A DNA stretch of 28,167 nt from an uncultured Actinomycetes bacterium (GTDB taxonomy: Bacteria; Actinomycetota; Actinomycetes; S36-B12): contig CAJIYV010000094.1 of NCBI GenBank assembly GCA_905181745.1, forward strand, positions 1 through 28,167. Direction: 5' to 3'. Made by a program: the position numbers and the translations under genes. Below the pieces are notes generated by a model, which made no database searches, was not told the origin of the DNA, and saw only the letters and a list, made by a program, of their open reading frames with translations. Positions 15,361 through 22,495 of the stretch are shown one piece after another; the first letter of the stretch is position 1, and the number at the start of each line of letters is the position of its first letter.

Positions 15361-16797
15361 CTAGGTCTTAGTGGTTTCGAGTTGTGAGCCTTCACTGGTA
15401 TCAACGACGGTGAACCCACGCTCTGCGATTTGGTCGCGCAATTGGTCACTTAATGCCCAGTCTCGTGCGTTGCGAGCGGCATTGCGTTGTTCCAGCAATT
15501 GGGACACATCAGGGGGAATCTCAGAAAGTGAGTTCAGGTCATGGCCAACTTCTCGGGTGAGATCTAACCCAAACAGCGAATCTAGGTAAGCAAACATTTC
15601 GAATTTTGAACCGTCACTTATCTGCGGGTTCTTCTCCAATATTCGCAGGGCATTAACCGCCATGGGCGTATTGAGATCTTCGGCGAAGTACCCTGCGATT
15701 TCGGCAATGAGCCCTTGATCCATTGCTTGGGACTCGCTTTGAGACCACACGTTAACTTTACGGCGCCAACGATCGAGGAGTTCTTGCGAGGAAGCCAGGA
15801 CTTCCCATGTGAGGTTCATTTGACTCCGGTACTTGTGCTGTAGGAAGGCTAACCGAATCACCAACGGGTCATATCCACGATCGATAATGTCTTGTACGAG
15901 CACAACATTGCCGGAGGACTTACTCATTTTCCGTGACTCGAAAAGTAGGTGTTCGGCATGAACCCAGTGGCGAACTACTTCGTGGTCACCAGAAATGGCC
16001 GAGTTGCTTTGAGCCCGTTCATCTTCATGGTGGGGGAATCGAAGGTCGATTCCCCCCGTATGAATATCGATGCTTTCGCCGAGAAGATCCATACTCATGG
16101 CGCTGCATTCGGTATGCCAACCGGGGAACCCACGGCCCCAGGGCGTTTCCCAGGTGAGCTGAGTACGAGTATCTCCAGCAGATTTCCATAATGCCCAGTC
16201 GGCGTGGAACCGCTTGGCGGATTCATTCTCGTCCGGATCAAATTTGTGACCGGGCCGCAGGGCATCGAGCCTATTCCCACTTAATGCCCCATAACTAGGG
16301 AAGGACTCGGCCGAAAAGTACACCGAATTATCAGTTCCCACATATGCGTTACCGCTATCAATTAACTTTCCAATCAAGTCGAGCATTGAATCGATGGACT
16401 CACTTGCTTTGGGATAATGATCGGCCGGATAAATGTTGAGCTGGGCGAGGTCGTGGTGAAACCTGTGTTCAAAACGCTGGGCGATCTCGAGGGCGCTCTG
16501 ACCCGTTTTTTCAGATTCGGCGAGCATTTTGTCCTGTGGGGCAGGATCCAACTGCGCCTCACCTAATCCCGTGTCGTCGGCCATGTGTCCAACATCAGTG
16601 ATGTTTTGGACAACGGTTGTCCGAAGTCCCTGGTGGCGCAGGGTGCGCGCAATTAAGTCGGTAACCAAGAAAGTACGCATATTTCCCACATGGGCATCTC
16701 GATAAACTGTGGGCCCGCACGCGTAGATGCGGGCGATTTTAGGGTGCGCTGTCTCGACGGGATCAATTTTTCGGGTCATCGTGTTGTAGAGCCGCAC
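15361..16797 (-). CDS. cysS: Cysteinyl-tRNA synthetase, actinobacterial divergent type
   Basis: This is a class I tRNA synthetase of 478 residues resembling CysRS. Zinc ligands are conserved: C27 (YACGPTVYRD), C231 (WHTECSAM) and the His/Glu of FPHHEDERAQS (254-264). The HIGH motif reads HVGN (36-39) and the KMSKS loop is intact (290-294). The C-terminal region (LEQRNAARNARDWALSDQLRDQIAERGFTVVDT) is the CysRS anticodon-side helix bundle, which argues against the shorter paralogue MshC. Such CGPTVYRDAHVGN proteins occur in actinobacteria, often as a second copy beside a standard CysRS. Whether a standard copy exists cannot be seen here. GTG 16797 follows TAGGCT by 6 nt. It converges on vanW with 5 nt between them. 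Confidence 0.85.
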   Translation of the reverse strand: MRLYNTMTRKIDPVETAHPKIARIYACGPTVYRDAHVGNMRTFLVTDLIARTLRHQGLRTTVVQNITDVGHMADDTGLGEAQLDPAPQDKMLAESEKTGQSALEIAQRFEHRFHHDLAQLNIYPADHYPKASESIDSMLDLIGKLIDSGNAYVGTDNSVYFSAESFPSYGALSGNRLDALRPGHKFDPDENESAKRFHADWALWKSAGDTRTQLTWETPWGRGFPGWHTECSAMSMDLLGESIDIHTGGIDLRFPHHEDERAQSNSAISGDHEVVRHWVHAEHLLFESRKMSKSSGNVVLVQDIIDRGYDPLVIRLAFLQHKYRSQMNLTWEVLASSQELLDRWRRKVNVWSQSESQAMDQGLIAEIAGYFAEDLNTPMAVNALRILEKNPQISDGSKFEMFAYLDSLFGLDLTREVGHDLNSLSEIPPDVSQLLEQRNAARNARDWALSDQLRDQIAERGFTVVDTSEGSQLETTKT

Positions 16798-16803
16798 CCC
16801 CGC

Positions 16804-16809
16804 AGCCTA
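16804..16809 (-). promoter_or_regulatory. -10 element of cysS, leaderless configuration
   Basis: TAGGCT (minus), 6 nt (GCGGGG), GTG at 16797. Confidence 0.6.
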
Positions 16810-16829
16810 GACGCTGGCCAGATTATGGG

Positions 16830-16865
16830 GACGGTAGGTGCATGGACAATGCAGAGACGGTAGGT
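16830..16865 (+). repeat. Direct repeat GACGGTAGGT and a 15-bp hyphenated palindrome upstream of fdxA
   Basis: GACGGTAGGT occurs at 16830-16839 and 16856-16865, 26 bp apart. Between them TGCAT-GGACA-ATGCA (16839-16853) is a perfect inverted repeat. The second direct copy covers the -35 region of the likely fdxA promoter. A regulator site is possible but unproven. Confidence 0.3.
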
Positions 16866-16878
16866 TCAGCGGTGAGAA

Positions 16879-16884
16879 TAGACT
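16879..16884 (+). promoter_or_regulatory. Likely -10 element of fdxA
   Basis: TAGACT (16879-16884) would start transcription near 16891 and leave a leader of about 41 nt. This is unusual in this window, where most genes appear leaderless. Confidence 0.4.
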
Positions 16885-16894
16885 TCCCTCACCC

Positions 16895-16922
16895 GGCGCA
16901 ATGACATTGCGCCCTACTTTTT
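16895..16922 (+). promoter_or_regulatory. Perfect palindrome with T-tract in the fdxA leader (attenuator or operator)
   Basis: GGCGCAATGACATTGCGCC (16895-16913) is a perfect 19-bp inverted repeat. As RNA it gives an 8-bp stem with a 3-nt loop, and TTTTT follows at 16918-16922, just before the GGAG ribosome site (16923-16926). It lies between the probable transcription start and fdxA, and no co-oriented gene upstream needs a terminator. Confidence 0.5.
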
Positions 16923-16931
16923 GGAGCGACA

Positions 16932-17258
16932 GTGACTTACGTGATCACCCTTCCCTGTGTAGACCTCAAGGACAGGTCCTGCATTGAAGAATGCCCGGTG
17001 GATTGCATCTATGAAGGCGACCGCATGTTGTATATCCAAGCCGATGAGTGCGTCGACTGTGGCGCATGTGAGCCGGTATGCCCGGTTGAGGCTATTTACT
17101 ATGAAGACGACGTTCCCGCAGAGCACCAAGCTTTTACTGCCGCCAATGTGGACTTTTTTGTTGACCTAGGTTCACCTGGGGGAGCCTCGAAGTTGGGACC
17201 CCAGACATTCGATGCACCCCTGCTCGCAAGCATCGAAACCCAAACACACGACGAATAA
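16932..17258 (+). CDS. fdxA: 7Fe ferredoxin (FdxA/FdxC type)
   Basis: This is a 108-residue bacterial ferredoxin with one [3Fe-4S] and one [4Fe-4S] cluster. Cysteines are at 9, 17, 21, 25, 40, 43, 46 and 50 (SCIEECPVDC and CVDCGACEPVC). By analogy with 7Fe ferredoxins, C9, C17 and C50 bind the 3Fe cluster and C21, C40, C43 and C46 bind the 4Fe cluster. The C-terminal half is the usual actinobacterial extension (VDFFVDLGSPGGASKLGP). The GTG start has GGAG 5 nt upstream. It is followed after 20 nt by dapC, a pairing also seen in mycobacteria (fdxC-Rv1178). A hairpin and T-tract in the leader suggest control by attenuation or by a DNA-binding protein. Confidence 0.96.
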   Translation: MTYVITLPCVDLKDRSCIEECPVDCIYEGDRMLYIQADECVDCGACEPVCPVEAIYYEDDVPAEHQAFTAANVDFFVDLGSPGGASKLGPQTFDAPLLASIETQTHDE

Positions 17259-17278
17259 CCTGGTCAAAGAGCGCTTTT

Positions 17279-18376
17279 GTGACTGGAGATCGTTGGGCGC
17301 AATTACCTGATTTTCCATGGGATGCGCTTGTCCCTTTCGCAGAGATCGCGCTCAAGTATTCCGATGAAATGATTGACTTGTCCGTGGGGACACCCGTGGA
17401 CTCAACCCCACTGCTTGTTCAGCAAGCACTTGCCCAAGCATCAGATGCGCCCGGGTACCCCACCACGGCCGGCATCGCACAACTATCGGCCACCTTCATT
17501 GACTGGGCCCGTACAACTTTGGGAGCTCCAGGCACCATCGGAGTTCTACCTTCCATCGGTTCAAAGGAGCTCGTTGCCGCTCTACCGAACCTGCTTGGCT
17601 TGGGAATACATGACCGATTGGTGATTCCTGAAGTCGCCTACCCGACCTATCAGGTGGGCGGTCTTGCCGCGGGCCTGGAGGTAGTCGCCACGGACTCACC
17701 CGAATTGCTGTCCACCCCGGTATCCATGGTGTGGCTTAATTCACCGTCAAACCCAACCGGTGAAGTGCTGAGCCTGGCAAGGCTCCAAGACTTGGTTTCT
17801 TGGGGTCAATTACACGACGTTGTGATCGCGAGCGACGAGTGCTATTTCGAACTTGGTTGGGAGGCCGAGCCTGTGTCCATTTTGGATCAGCGAGTTAATG
17901 GCGGAAACCTCACCGGGTTACTCGCGGTGCATTCACTTTCCAAACGATCCAATATGGCCGGTTACCGTTTCGGGACTCTGGCCGGTGATCCGGAATTGGT
18001 GCGTCGGATTTTGGGAATCCGCAAACACTTAGGCATGATGGTCCCCACATTTGTGCAGTATGGCGCCGTCGCCGCTTATCAAGATGTCCAGCATGTCCGT
18101 GAGCAAAAGGAGCGATATCGCGCCAGGCGGGCTGCACTCAAGGGGGCGTTAAGCGCCTTTGGGTTTGAGATTTGTCACAGTCAAGCCGGGTTGTACCTGT
18201 GGGCAACCCAAAACAAAGACTGCTGGGAGAGCGTGGCAGGCCTGGCAGAATTAGGAATCTTGGTCACTCCAGGTGTTTTCTATGGGGAGAAAGCTCAAAA
18301 GTTCGTTCGAGTGGCACTCACTGCGAGTGATCTGGCCGTTGCACAGGCGGTCTCGCGCCTGACCGCGGGTGTGTAG
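17279..18376 (+). CDS. dapC: N-succinyldiaminopimelate aminotransferase
   Basis: This is a class I/II PLP aminotransferase of 365 residues assigned to the succinyl-DAP aminotransferase step of lysine and meso-DAP synthesis. The PLP lysine is K222 in HSLSKRSNMAGYRFG. Cofactor-binding NSPSNPTG (154-161) and ASDECYFELGW (184-194) are conserved, and VGTPVDSTP near the N-terminus is typical of actinobacterial DapC. It follows fdxA by 20 nt and probably shares its transcript; a purine stretch (AAAGAG) precedes the GTG. The assignment to DapC rather than another aminotransferase rests on the N-terminal motif and on dapD and dapE close by. Confidence 0.9.
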   Translation: MTGDRWAQLPDFPWDALVPFAEIALKYSDEMIDLSVGTPVDSTPLLVQQALAQASDAPGYPTTAGIAQLSATFIDWARTTLGAPGTIGVLPSIGSKELVAALPNLLGLGIHDRLVIPEVAYPTYQVGGLAAGLEVVATDSPELLSTPVSMVWLNSPSNPTGEVLSLARLQDLVSWGQLHDVVIASDECYFELGWEAEPVSILDQRVNGGNLTGLLAVHSLSKRSNMAGYRFGTLAGDPELVRRILGIRKHLGMMVPTFVQYGAVAAYQDVQHVREQKERYRARRAALKGALSAFGFEICHSQAGLYLWATQNKDCWESVAGLAELGILVTPGVFYGEKAQKFVRVALTASDLAVAQAVSRLTAGV

Positions 18377-18405
18377 GCGGATTTTTGCGAACGACGAGTG
18401 GCCGG

Positions 18406-18411
18406 TAGTCT
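18406..18411 (+). promoter_or_regulatory. -10 element of the citrate synthase gene with a recognisable -35
   Basis: TAGTCT, 6 nt (TCCCCT), GTG at 18418. TTGCGA (18385-18390) stands 15 bp upstream, one of the few plausible -35 elements here. Confidence 0.6.
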
Positions 18412-18417
18412 TCCCCT

Positions 18418-19692
18418 GTGACCGACAACGTGCTTAATTTCCCGGGTGGGACCCTTGATCTTCCTGTCGTCAACTCAAGCGAAGGGGAGAATGGCTTGGG
18501 CATTAGTTCGCTGCTCAATGCTACCGGTAACGTCACATTGGACCCGGGTTTCGTGAACACGGCGTCGTGCACTTCCGCTATTACTTATATTAATGGTGAA
18601 GAAGGAATCCTCCGCTACCGTGGTTACCCCATTGAGCAACTTGCTGAAAAATCCTCATTTCTTGAAACTTCATACCTGTTAATTTATGGCGAATTGCCCA
18701 CGCCGGCACAGTTAGCCGATTTCGAATCACTGATCACCCAGCACACCATGTTGCATGAAGATCTACGACGCTTCTTTGACGGCTTCCCGCGGGATGCCCA
18801 TCCAATGCCGGTGCTGTCTTCGGCCGTTTCAGCGCTCTCAACTTTCTACCAAGATTCCCTGGATCCATTTGATCAGGAGCAGGTTGAGATTTCGACTATT
18901 CGGCTGCTCGCCAAGGTCACGACAATCGCGGCCTACGCTTACAAAAAGTCCGTCGGTCAGCCCATGCTCTACCCGGATAATTCCCTCGGGTTTGTTGAAA
19001 ATTTCTTACGCATGACTTTCGGGGTACCCGCTGAGGAGTACGTTGCTGACCCGGTGGTTGTTCGGGCCTTAAATCAATTGTTTATCCTGCATGCAGACCA
19101 CGAGCAGAACTGTTCCACGTCGACTGTGCGACTGGTTGGCTCATCCCACGCAAATCTTTTCGCTAGTGTCTCAGCCGGAATTAACGCGCTATTTGGGCCT
19201 CTGCACGGCGGAGCTAATCAGGCTGTTCTAGAAATGCTCGGCGAGATCCACGACTCGGGCGAGGGGGTCGAGGCATTTATTCAGAGAGTGAAAGCGCGCG
19301 AGGATGGCGTAAAGCTCATGGGCTTTGGCCACCGCGTGTACAAAAATTACGACCCCCGCGCTGCGATTGTGAAAAAGACGGCCTACGAGGTCCTCGAGGC
19401 ACTTAATGTTAAAGACCCACTTTTGGACATTGCACTTCAACTCGAAGCAGTTGCACTCGAAGACCCATATTTCATCGAGCGCAAGTTGTACCCGAATGTT
19501 GATTTTTACACGGGCTTAATTTACAAGGCGATGGGATTCCCTACCCGCATGTTCACGGTGCTTTTTGCACTTGGCCGGTTACCCGGCTGGATCGCCCAAT
19601 GGCGTGAGATGATCGAGGATCCAACTACCAAGATTGGTCGCCCCCGCCAGGTGTACACGGGTGCAATTGAACGCAGTTACCCAACGGGCTAG
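18418..19692 (+). CDS. gltA: Citrate synthase (type II)
   Basis: Citrate synthase condenses oxaloacetate and acetyl-CoA at the entry of the TCA cycle. The 424-residue protein is of the long, NADH-sensitive-type architecture: an N-terminal beta region (about 5-60, LDPGFVNTASCTSAITYING) and the catalytic core. Active-site residues are H263 (GPLHGGANQA), H305 (GFGHRVYKNYDPR) and D362 (LYPNVDFYTGLIY); H228 lies in HADHEQNCSTSTVR. It is transcribed from its own promoter 41 nt after dapC and converges with dapD across an 18-nt gap that shows no hairpin terminator. Confidence 0.97.
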   Translation: MTDNVLNFPGGTLDLPVVNSSEGENGLGISSLLNATGNVTLDPGFVNTASCTSAITYINGEEGILRYRGYPIEQLAEKSSFLETSYLLIYGELPTPAQLADFESLITQHTMLHEDLRRFFDGFPRDAHPMPVLSSAVSALSTFYQDSLDPFDQEQVEISTIRLLAKVTTIAAYAYKKSVGQPMLYPDNSLGFVENFLRMTFGVPAEEYVADPVVVRALNQLFILHADHEQNCSTSTVRLVGSSHANLFASVSAGINALFGPLHGGANQAVLEMLGEIHDSGEGVEAFIQRVKAREDGVKLMGFGHRVYKNYDPRAAIVKKTAYEVLEALNVKDPLLDIALQLEAVALEDPYFIERKLYPNVDFYTGLIYKAMGFPTRMFTVLFALGRLPGWIAQWREMIEDPTTKIGRPRQVYTGAIERSYPTG

Positions 19693-19710
19693 AAAATGAT
19701 TAAGCAGGGC

Positions 19711-20637
19711 CTAGTGCAATGCGGCGTTGAGTCCCCCCCATGAGCCATTGCGCTTGACGGCTTCTATGCCACCGGTCACGGAGTTCCTGCGAAATAGCAA
19801 ATCGTGGGCGCCGGAGAGTGCGCTAGCTTTAACCACTTCACCATCGGGTAGCAACACTTTGCTGCCCGCGGTGACATAAAGTCCTGCTTCGACAACGCAA
19901 TGGTCCCCTAGTGAGATTCCAATTCCGGCATTTGCGCCGATCAAGCACTCGCTGCCGACCGAAATCATTTCCTTTCCACCCCCGGAGAGAGTACCCATGA
20001 TGGATGCGCCACCACCAATATCTGAGCCGGCTCCCACTATCACCCCGGCTGAAATGCGACCTTCGACCATGGACGTTCCGAGTGTCCCTGAGTTGAAGTT
20101 CACAAATCCTTCATGCATGACTACGGTTCCGGGTGCTAGGTGGGCACCAAGTCGCACCCGGTCAGCATCAGCGATGCGAACGTCACCTGGGGCTACGTAA
20201 TCCACCATTCGCGGGAAGCGATCCAGGCCAAAGATTGTTAATTGATTGCCGCGGGCGCGGGTACGTAGACGCACTTCACTTACCCGTTCCACTGGAATGG
20301 GCCCAAGGTTTGTCCACGCGACGAGCTCCAACTTGCCGAAAATTCCATCCATATTGATTGATCGAGGCGTTACGATTCGGTGCGAGAGCAGGTGCAAACG
20401 CAAGTACGCATCGGCACCATCAACGGGAGGCAACGAAAGATTAGAGATTTCAGTGCGAATGCCGCGGACGGTGACCCCGCGCAATTCGTCGTGGACCGCG
20501 CCGGCATCGAGGCCGGGAATATCAATTGGTGTTGAACCTAAGGTGGGGTCTGGGTACCACACGTCGAGCAACGTCTCGACGCTGTAGGTGGCCAACCCGA
20601 AAGCGCTTGCAGGTCCATTTAGCAAATTTTCGTCCAC
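19711..20637 (-). CDS. dapD: Tetrahydrodipicolinate N-succinyltransferase (actinobacterial type)
   Basis: DapD succinylates tetrahydrodipicolinate in the succinylase route to meso-DAP and lysine. From GTG 20637 the protein has 308 residues. The N-terminal domain begins VDENLLNGPASAFGLATY and contains DVWYPDPTLG. The C-terminal left-handed beta-helix is built of hexapeptide repeats (RIADADRVRLGAHLAPGTVV, RISAGVIVGAGSDIGGGASI, CLIGANAGIGISLGDHCVVE). Size matches M. tuberculosis DapD (about 317). A longer open frame to 20799 would overlap dapE and is not real: the -10 TACGGT 6 nt before this GTG and the family N-terminus fix the start. It is divergent from dapE, with 17 bp between start codons. 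Confidence 0.95.
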   Translation of the reverse strand: MDENLLNGPASAFGLATYSVETLLDVWYPDPTLGSTPIDIPGLDAGAVHDELRGVTVRGIRTEISNLSLPPVDGADAYLRLHLLSHRIVTPRSINMDGIFGKLELVAWTNLGPIPVERVSEVRLRTRARGNQLTIFGLDRFPRMVDYVAPGDVRIADADRVRLGAHLAPGTVVMHEGFVNFNSGTLGTSMVEGRISAGVIVGAGSDIGGGASIMGTLSGGGKEMISVGSECLIGANAGIGISLGDHCVVEAGLYVTAGSKVLLPDGEVVKASALSGAHDLLFRRNSVTGGIEAVKRNGSWGGLNAALH

Positions 20638-20642
20638 CGCAC

Positions 20643-20649
20643 TACCGTA
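20643..20649. promoter_or_regulatory. Shared overlapping -10 elements of dapD and dapE
   Basis: TACCGTA reads TACCGT on the plus strand (20643-20648, 6 nt before dapE GTG 20655). On the minus strand it reads TACGGT (20644-20649, 6 nt before dapD GTG 20637). The two hexamers overlap by 5 bp on opposite strands, which makes this a symmetric bidirectional promoter. Confidence 0.6.
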
Positions 20650-20654
20650 GTGGC

Positions 20655-21767
20655 GTGAGCATTCCCGGGCCGACGGCACCTTTCTCTCTTCACGCAGACC
20701 TGCTAGATCTGACGGCAAGCTTGATCGACATCCAGAGCGAATCGCACCAAGAAGAACAGCTGGCAAACCTTGTTCAGCAAGCGCTAGAGGGTTACTCACA
20801 TTTACACGTCACTCGGATTGGAAACTCGGTGATTGCCACCAATCATGCCGATCGAGGTGACCGCGTCATTATCGCAGGTCACCTTGACACCGTTCCGGTC
20901 AATGGGAACCTTCCTCATCGCGTGGACTCGGATCGGATTTACGGGTTAGGGGCCTGCGACATGAAAGGTGGGGTGGCGGTTGCATTACAACTTGCGGCAA
21001 CCGTCCTCCAACCGGTGCGGGATCTCACATTCATTTTCTATGAAGCTGAAGAAGTTGCCTCCGAGTTCAATGGTTTGCAAAAAATAGCTGATCTCGCGCC
21101 TGAGTTTTTGGAAGCTGACTTTGCGGTGCTGATGGAACCTAGCAATGCGCATATTGAGGCGGGCTGCCAAGGAACTATTCGAGCCCGTATTACGACTCGC
21201 GGTGAGCGTTCCCACAGTGCTCGCGGGTGGATGGGTAAAAACGCGGTTCACCAAGCGCGAGAGATTTTGGAAATCCTTGAAAATTACGATCCGCGAACCC
21301 CGGTAATTGATGGTCTCACATTTCGGGAAGGGCTCAATGCGGTCGGAATTGTAGGAGGTGTGGCTGGAAATGTAATCCCTGATGTCTGCACGGTTACCGT
21401 AAATTACCGGTTCGCACCAGATAAATCCCTGGAGCAAAGCGTTGCTCACCTGCACGATCTTTTTAGTGATTTCGAGATTGAGGTGACCGACCAAGCGTCA
21501 GGGGCCCTTCCCGGGTTGTCACAAGCTGCGGCCCAAGCATTTGTTCAAGCAACAGGTGCGAAGGTCGCACCAAAATTTGGTTGGACCGATGTTGCTCGTT
21601 TCTCAGCGATGGGAACCGCGGCGGTAAATTACGGCCCTGGAAATCCGGCAATCGCGCATAGCCAGGGCGAATTTGTGAGTAAGAGTGAACTTGCAAGTGT
21701 GTTGGCAAGCCTGCGCAGTTGGTTAACACAGCAAGGTTCGAATTTTCATGATGGAATACTCCAATGA
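20655..21767 (+). CDS. dapE: Succinyl-diaminopimelate desuccinylase
   Basis: DapE is the M20-family zinc hydrolase that releases LL-DAP from N-succinyl-LL-DAP. The 370-residue product shows the metal ligands H76 (AGHLDTVP), D102 (GACDMKGG) and the E132-E133 pair (YEAEEV), then MEPS, a dimerisation lid and HSQGEFV near the C-terminus. The start at GTG 20655 (VSIPGPTAPFSLHADLLDLTASLID) is set by the -10 element exactly 6 nt upstream; earlier codons belong to dapD on the other strand. The stop overlaps the next start (ATGA), so the DivIVA-like gene is translationally coupled to it. Confidence 0.95.
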   Translation: MSIPGPTAPFSLHADLLDLTASLIDIQSESHQEEQLANLVQQALEGYSHLHVTRIGNSVIATNHADRGDRVIIAGHLDTVPVNGNLPHRVDSDRIYGLGACDMKGGVAVALQLAATVLQPVRDLTFIFYEAEEVASEFNGLQKIADLAPEFLEADFAVLMEPSNAHIEAGCQGTIRARITTRGERSHSARGWMGKNAVHQAREILEILENYDPRTPVIDGLTFREGLNAVGIVGGVAGNVIPDVCTVTVNYRFAPDKSLEQSVAHLHDLFSDFEIEVTDQASGALPGLSQAAAQAFVQATGAKVAPKFGWTDVARFSAMGTAAVNYGPGNPAIAHSQGEFVSKSELASVLASLRSWLTQQGSNFHDGILQ

Positions 21768-21991
21768 CGCTAGTTTTCGTGGTTATTGCGATCCTGGTGA
21801 TTGTTGGGGCAGCAATGGCGATCACCGGCAGATTCGCACCAAGTGTGGGAATTGAGAACACGGGTGACTACACACTTGAGTCAGCCGGCTTTGACGTCAC
21901 GCTTCGGGGTTACCGAATGGATGAGGTTGATCAAAGAATCGCTGAGCTTGAAGGCAAAATTACCGAACTCGAAGCGAATCTACAGCGATGA
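21764..21991 (+). CDS. Small DivIVA-domain membrane protein
   Basis: This 75-residue protein has an N-terminal membrane helix (residues 2-22, TLVFVVIAILVIVGAAMAI) and a C-terminal DivIVA-like motif (FDVTLRGYRMDEVDQRI, 43-59) leading into a short coiled coil (AELEGKITELEANLQR). DivIVA/Wag31 proteins organise polar growth in actinobacteria; this short form could be a membrane-tethered partner, which is inference. Its ATG overlaps the dapE stop and its stop overlaps the start of the SRPBCC gene by 4 nt, so all three genes are tightly coupled. Similar small DivIVA proteins occur near dapE in other actinobacteria. Confidence 0.8.
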   Translation: MTLVFVVIAILVIVGAAMAITGRFAPSVGIENTGDYTLESAGFDVTLRGYRMDEVDQRIAELEGKITELEANLQR

Positions 21992-22464
21992 GCACCAAGA
22001 GAGTCCGTCGCCTTGATCTGGATATTGTGATTAACGCGCCAGTGCAGGAAGTCTTTGATGCATTCACCGCCTGGACCCAGCAGAATCGCTGGATGGTCGG
22101 TACGAGGGTTGAAGTGCGCGCAGGTGACGGCAAAAGCGTGGGCTCCGTGATCGCGGGCTGGACCGGGGTCGGACCGGTGGGCTTTTGGGACACAATGGAA
22201 ATAACCCTCTGGGAGGCCCCTTATCGCGTTGACGTCCTGCATACCGGCTCCTTAGTTAAAGGAACGGGGACCATGGAGGTGGTTGCGCTGCCGCAGAACA
22301 CGTCCCGGTTTATTTGGAGCGAGGATTTCGAGTTGCCTTTGGGCGTGCTGGGGGCTGTTGGCTGGCCACTGGGTAAATACCCGATGCTCGCCGGTGTGAA
22401 GAAATCTCTCACGGCACTTAAACGTGAAATTGAGTCTGGCGATTCCTTTTCAGGGCACACGTAA
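21988..22464 (+). CDS. SRPBCC (START-like) family protein
   Basis: This 158-residue protein has the polyketide-cyclase/START-like fold. The N-terminal beta strand LDLDIVINAPVQEVFDAFTAWTQ is followed by a helix and strands (VGPVGFWDTMEITLWEAPYRVDVLH, GTGTMEVVALPQNTSRFIWSEDFELP), and the C-terminal long helix is AGVKKSLTALKREIE. Such proteins bind lipids or small hydrophobic ligands; no catalytic residues can be named. It is coupled to the DivIVA-like gene by an ATGA overlap and so probably belongs to the dapE transcript. The specific ligand is unknown. Confidence 0.8.
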   Translation: MSTKRVRRLDLDIVINAPVQEVFDAFTAWTQQNRWMVGTRVEVRAGDGKSVGSVIAGWTGVGPVGFWDTMEITLWEAPYRVDVLHTGSLVKGTGTMEVVALPQNTSRFIWSEDFELPLGVLGAVGWPLGKYPMLAGVKKSLTALKREIESGDSFSGHT

Positions 22465-22482
22465 AGGCTTTCGGTAACCTGA

Positions 22483-22488
22483 CATACT
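22483..22488 (+). promoter_or_regulatory. Possible -10 element of the DUF418 gene
   Basis: CATACT lies 7 nt before ATG 22496 (4 nt before the adjoining GTG 22493). TAACCT at 22475-22480 is an alternative with a 12 to 15-nt leader. Confidence 0.35.
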
Positions 22489-22495
22489 GCACGTG

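Noticed and set aside
15361..16797. Reading the CysRS-like gene as mshC because mshB is near
   Set aside because: It has the full CysRS C-terminal helix region and a CysRS-type N-terminus; MshC is shorter and has a different motif around HIGH.
20638..20799. 54-residue N-terminal extension of dapD
   Set aside because: It overlaps dapE coding on the other strand and does not resemble DapD N-termini; the -10 lies before GTG 20637.
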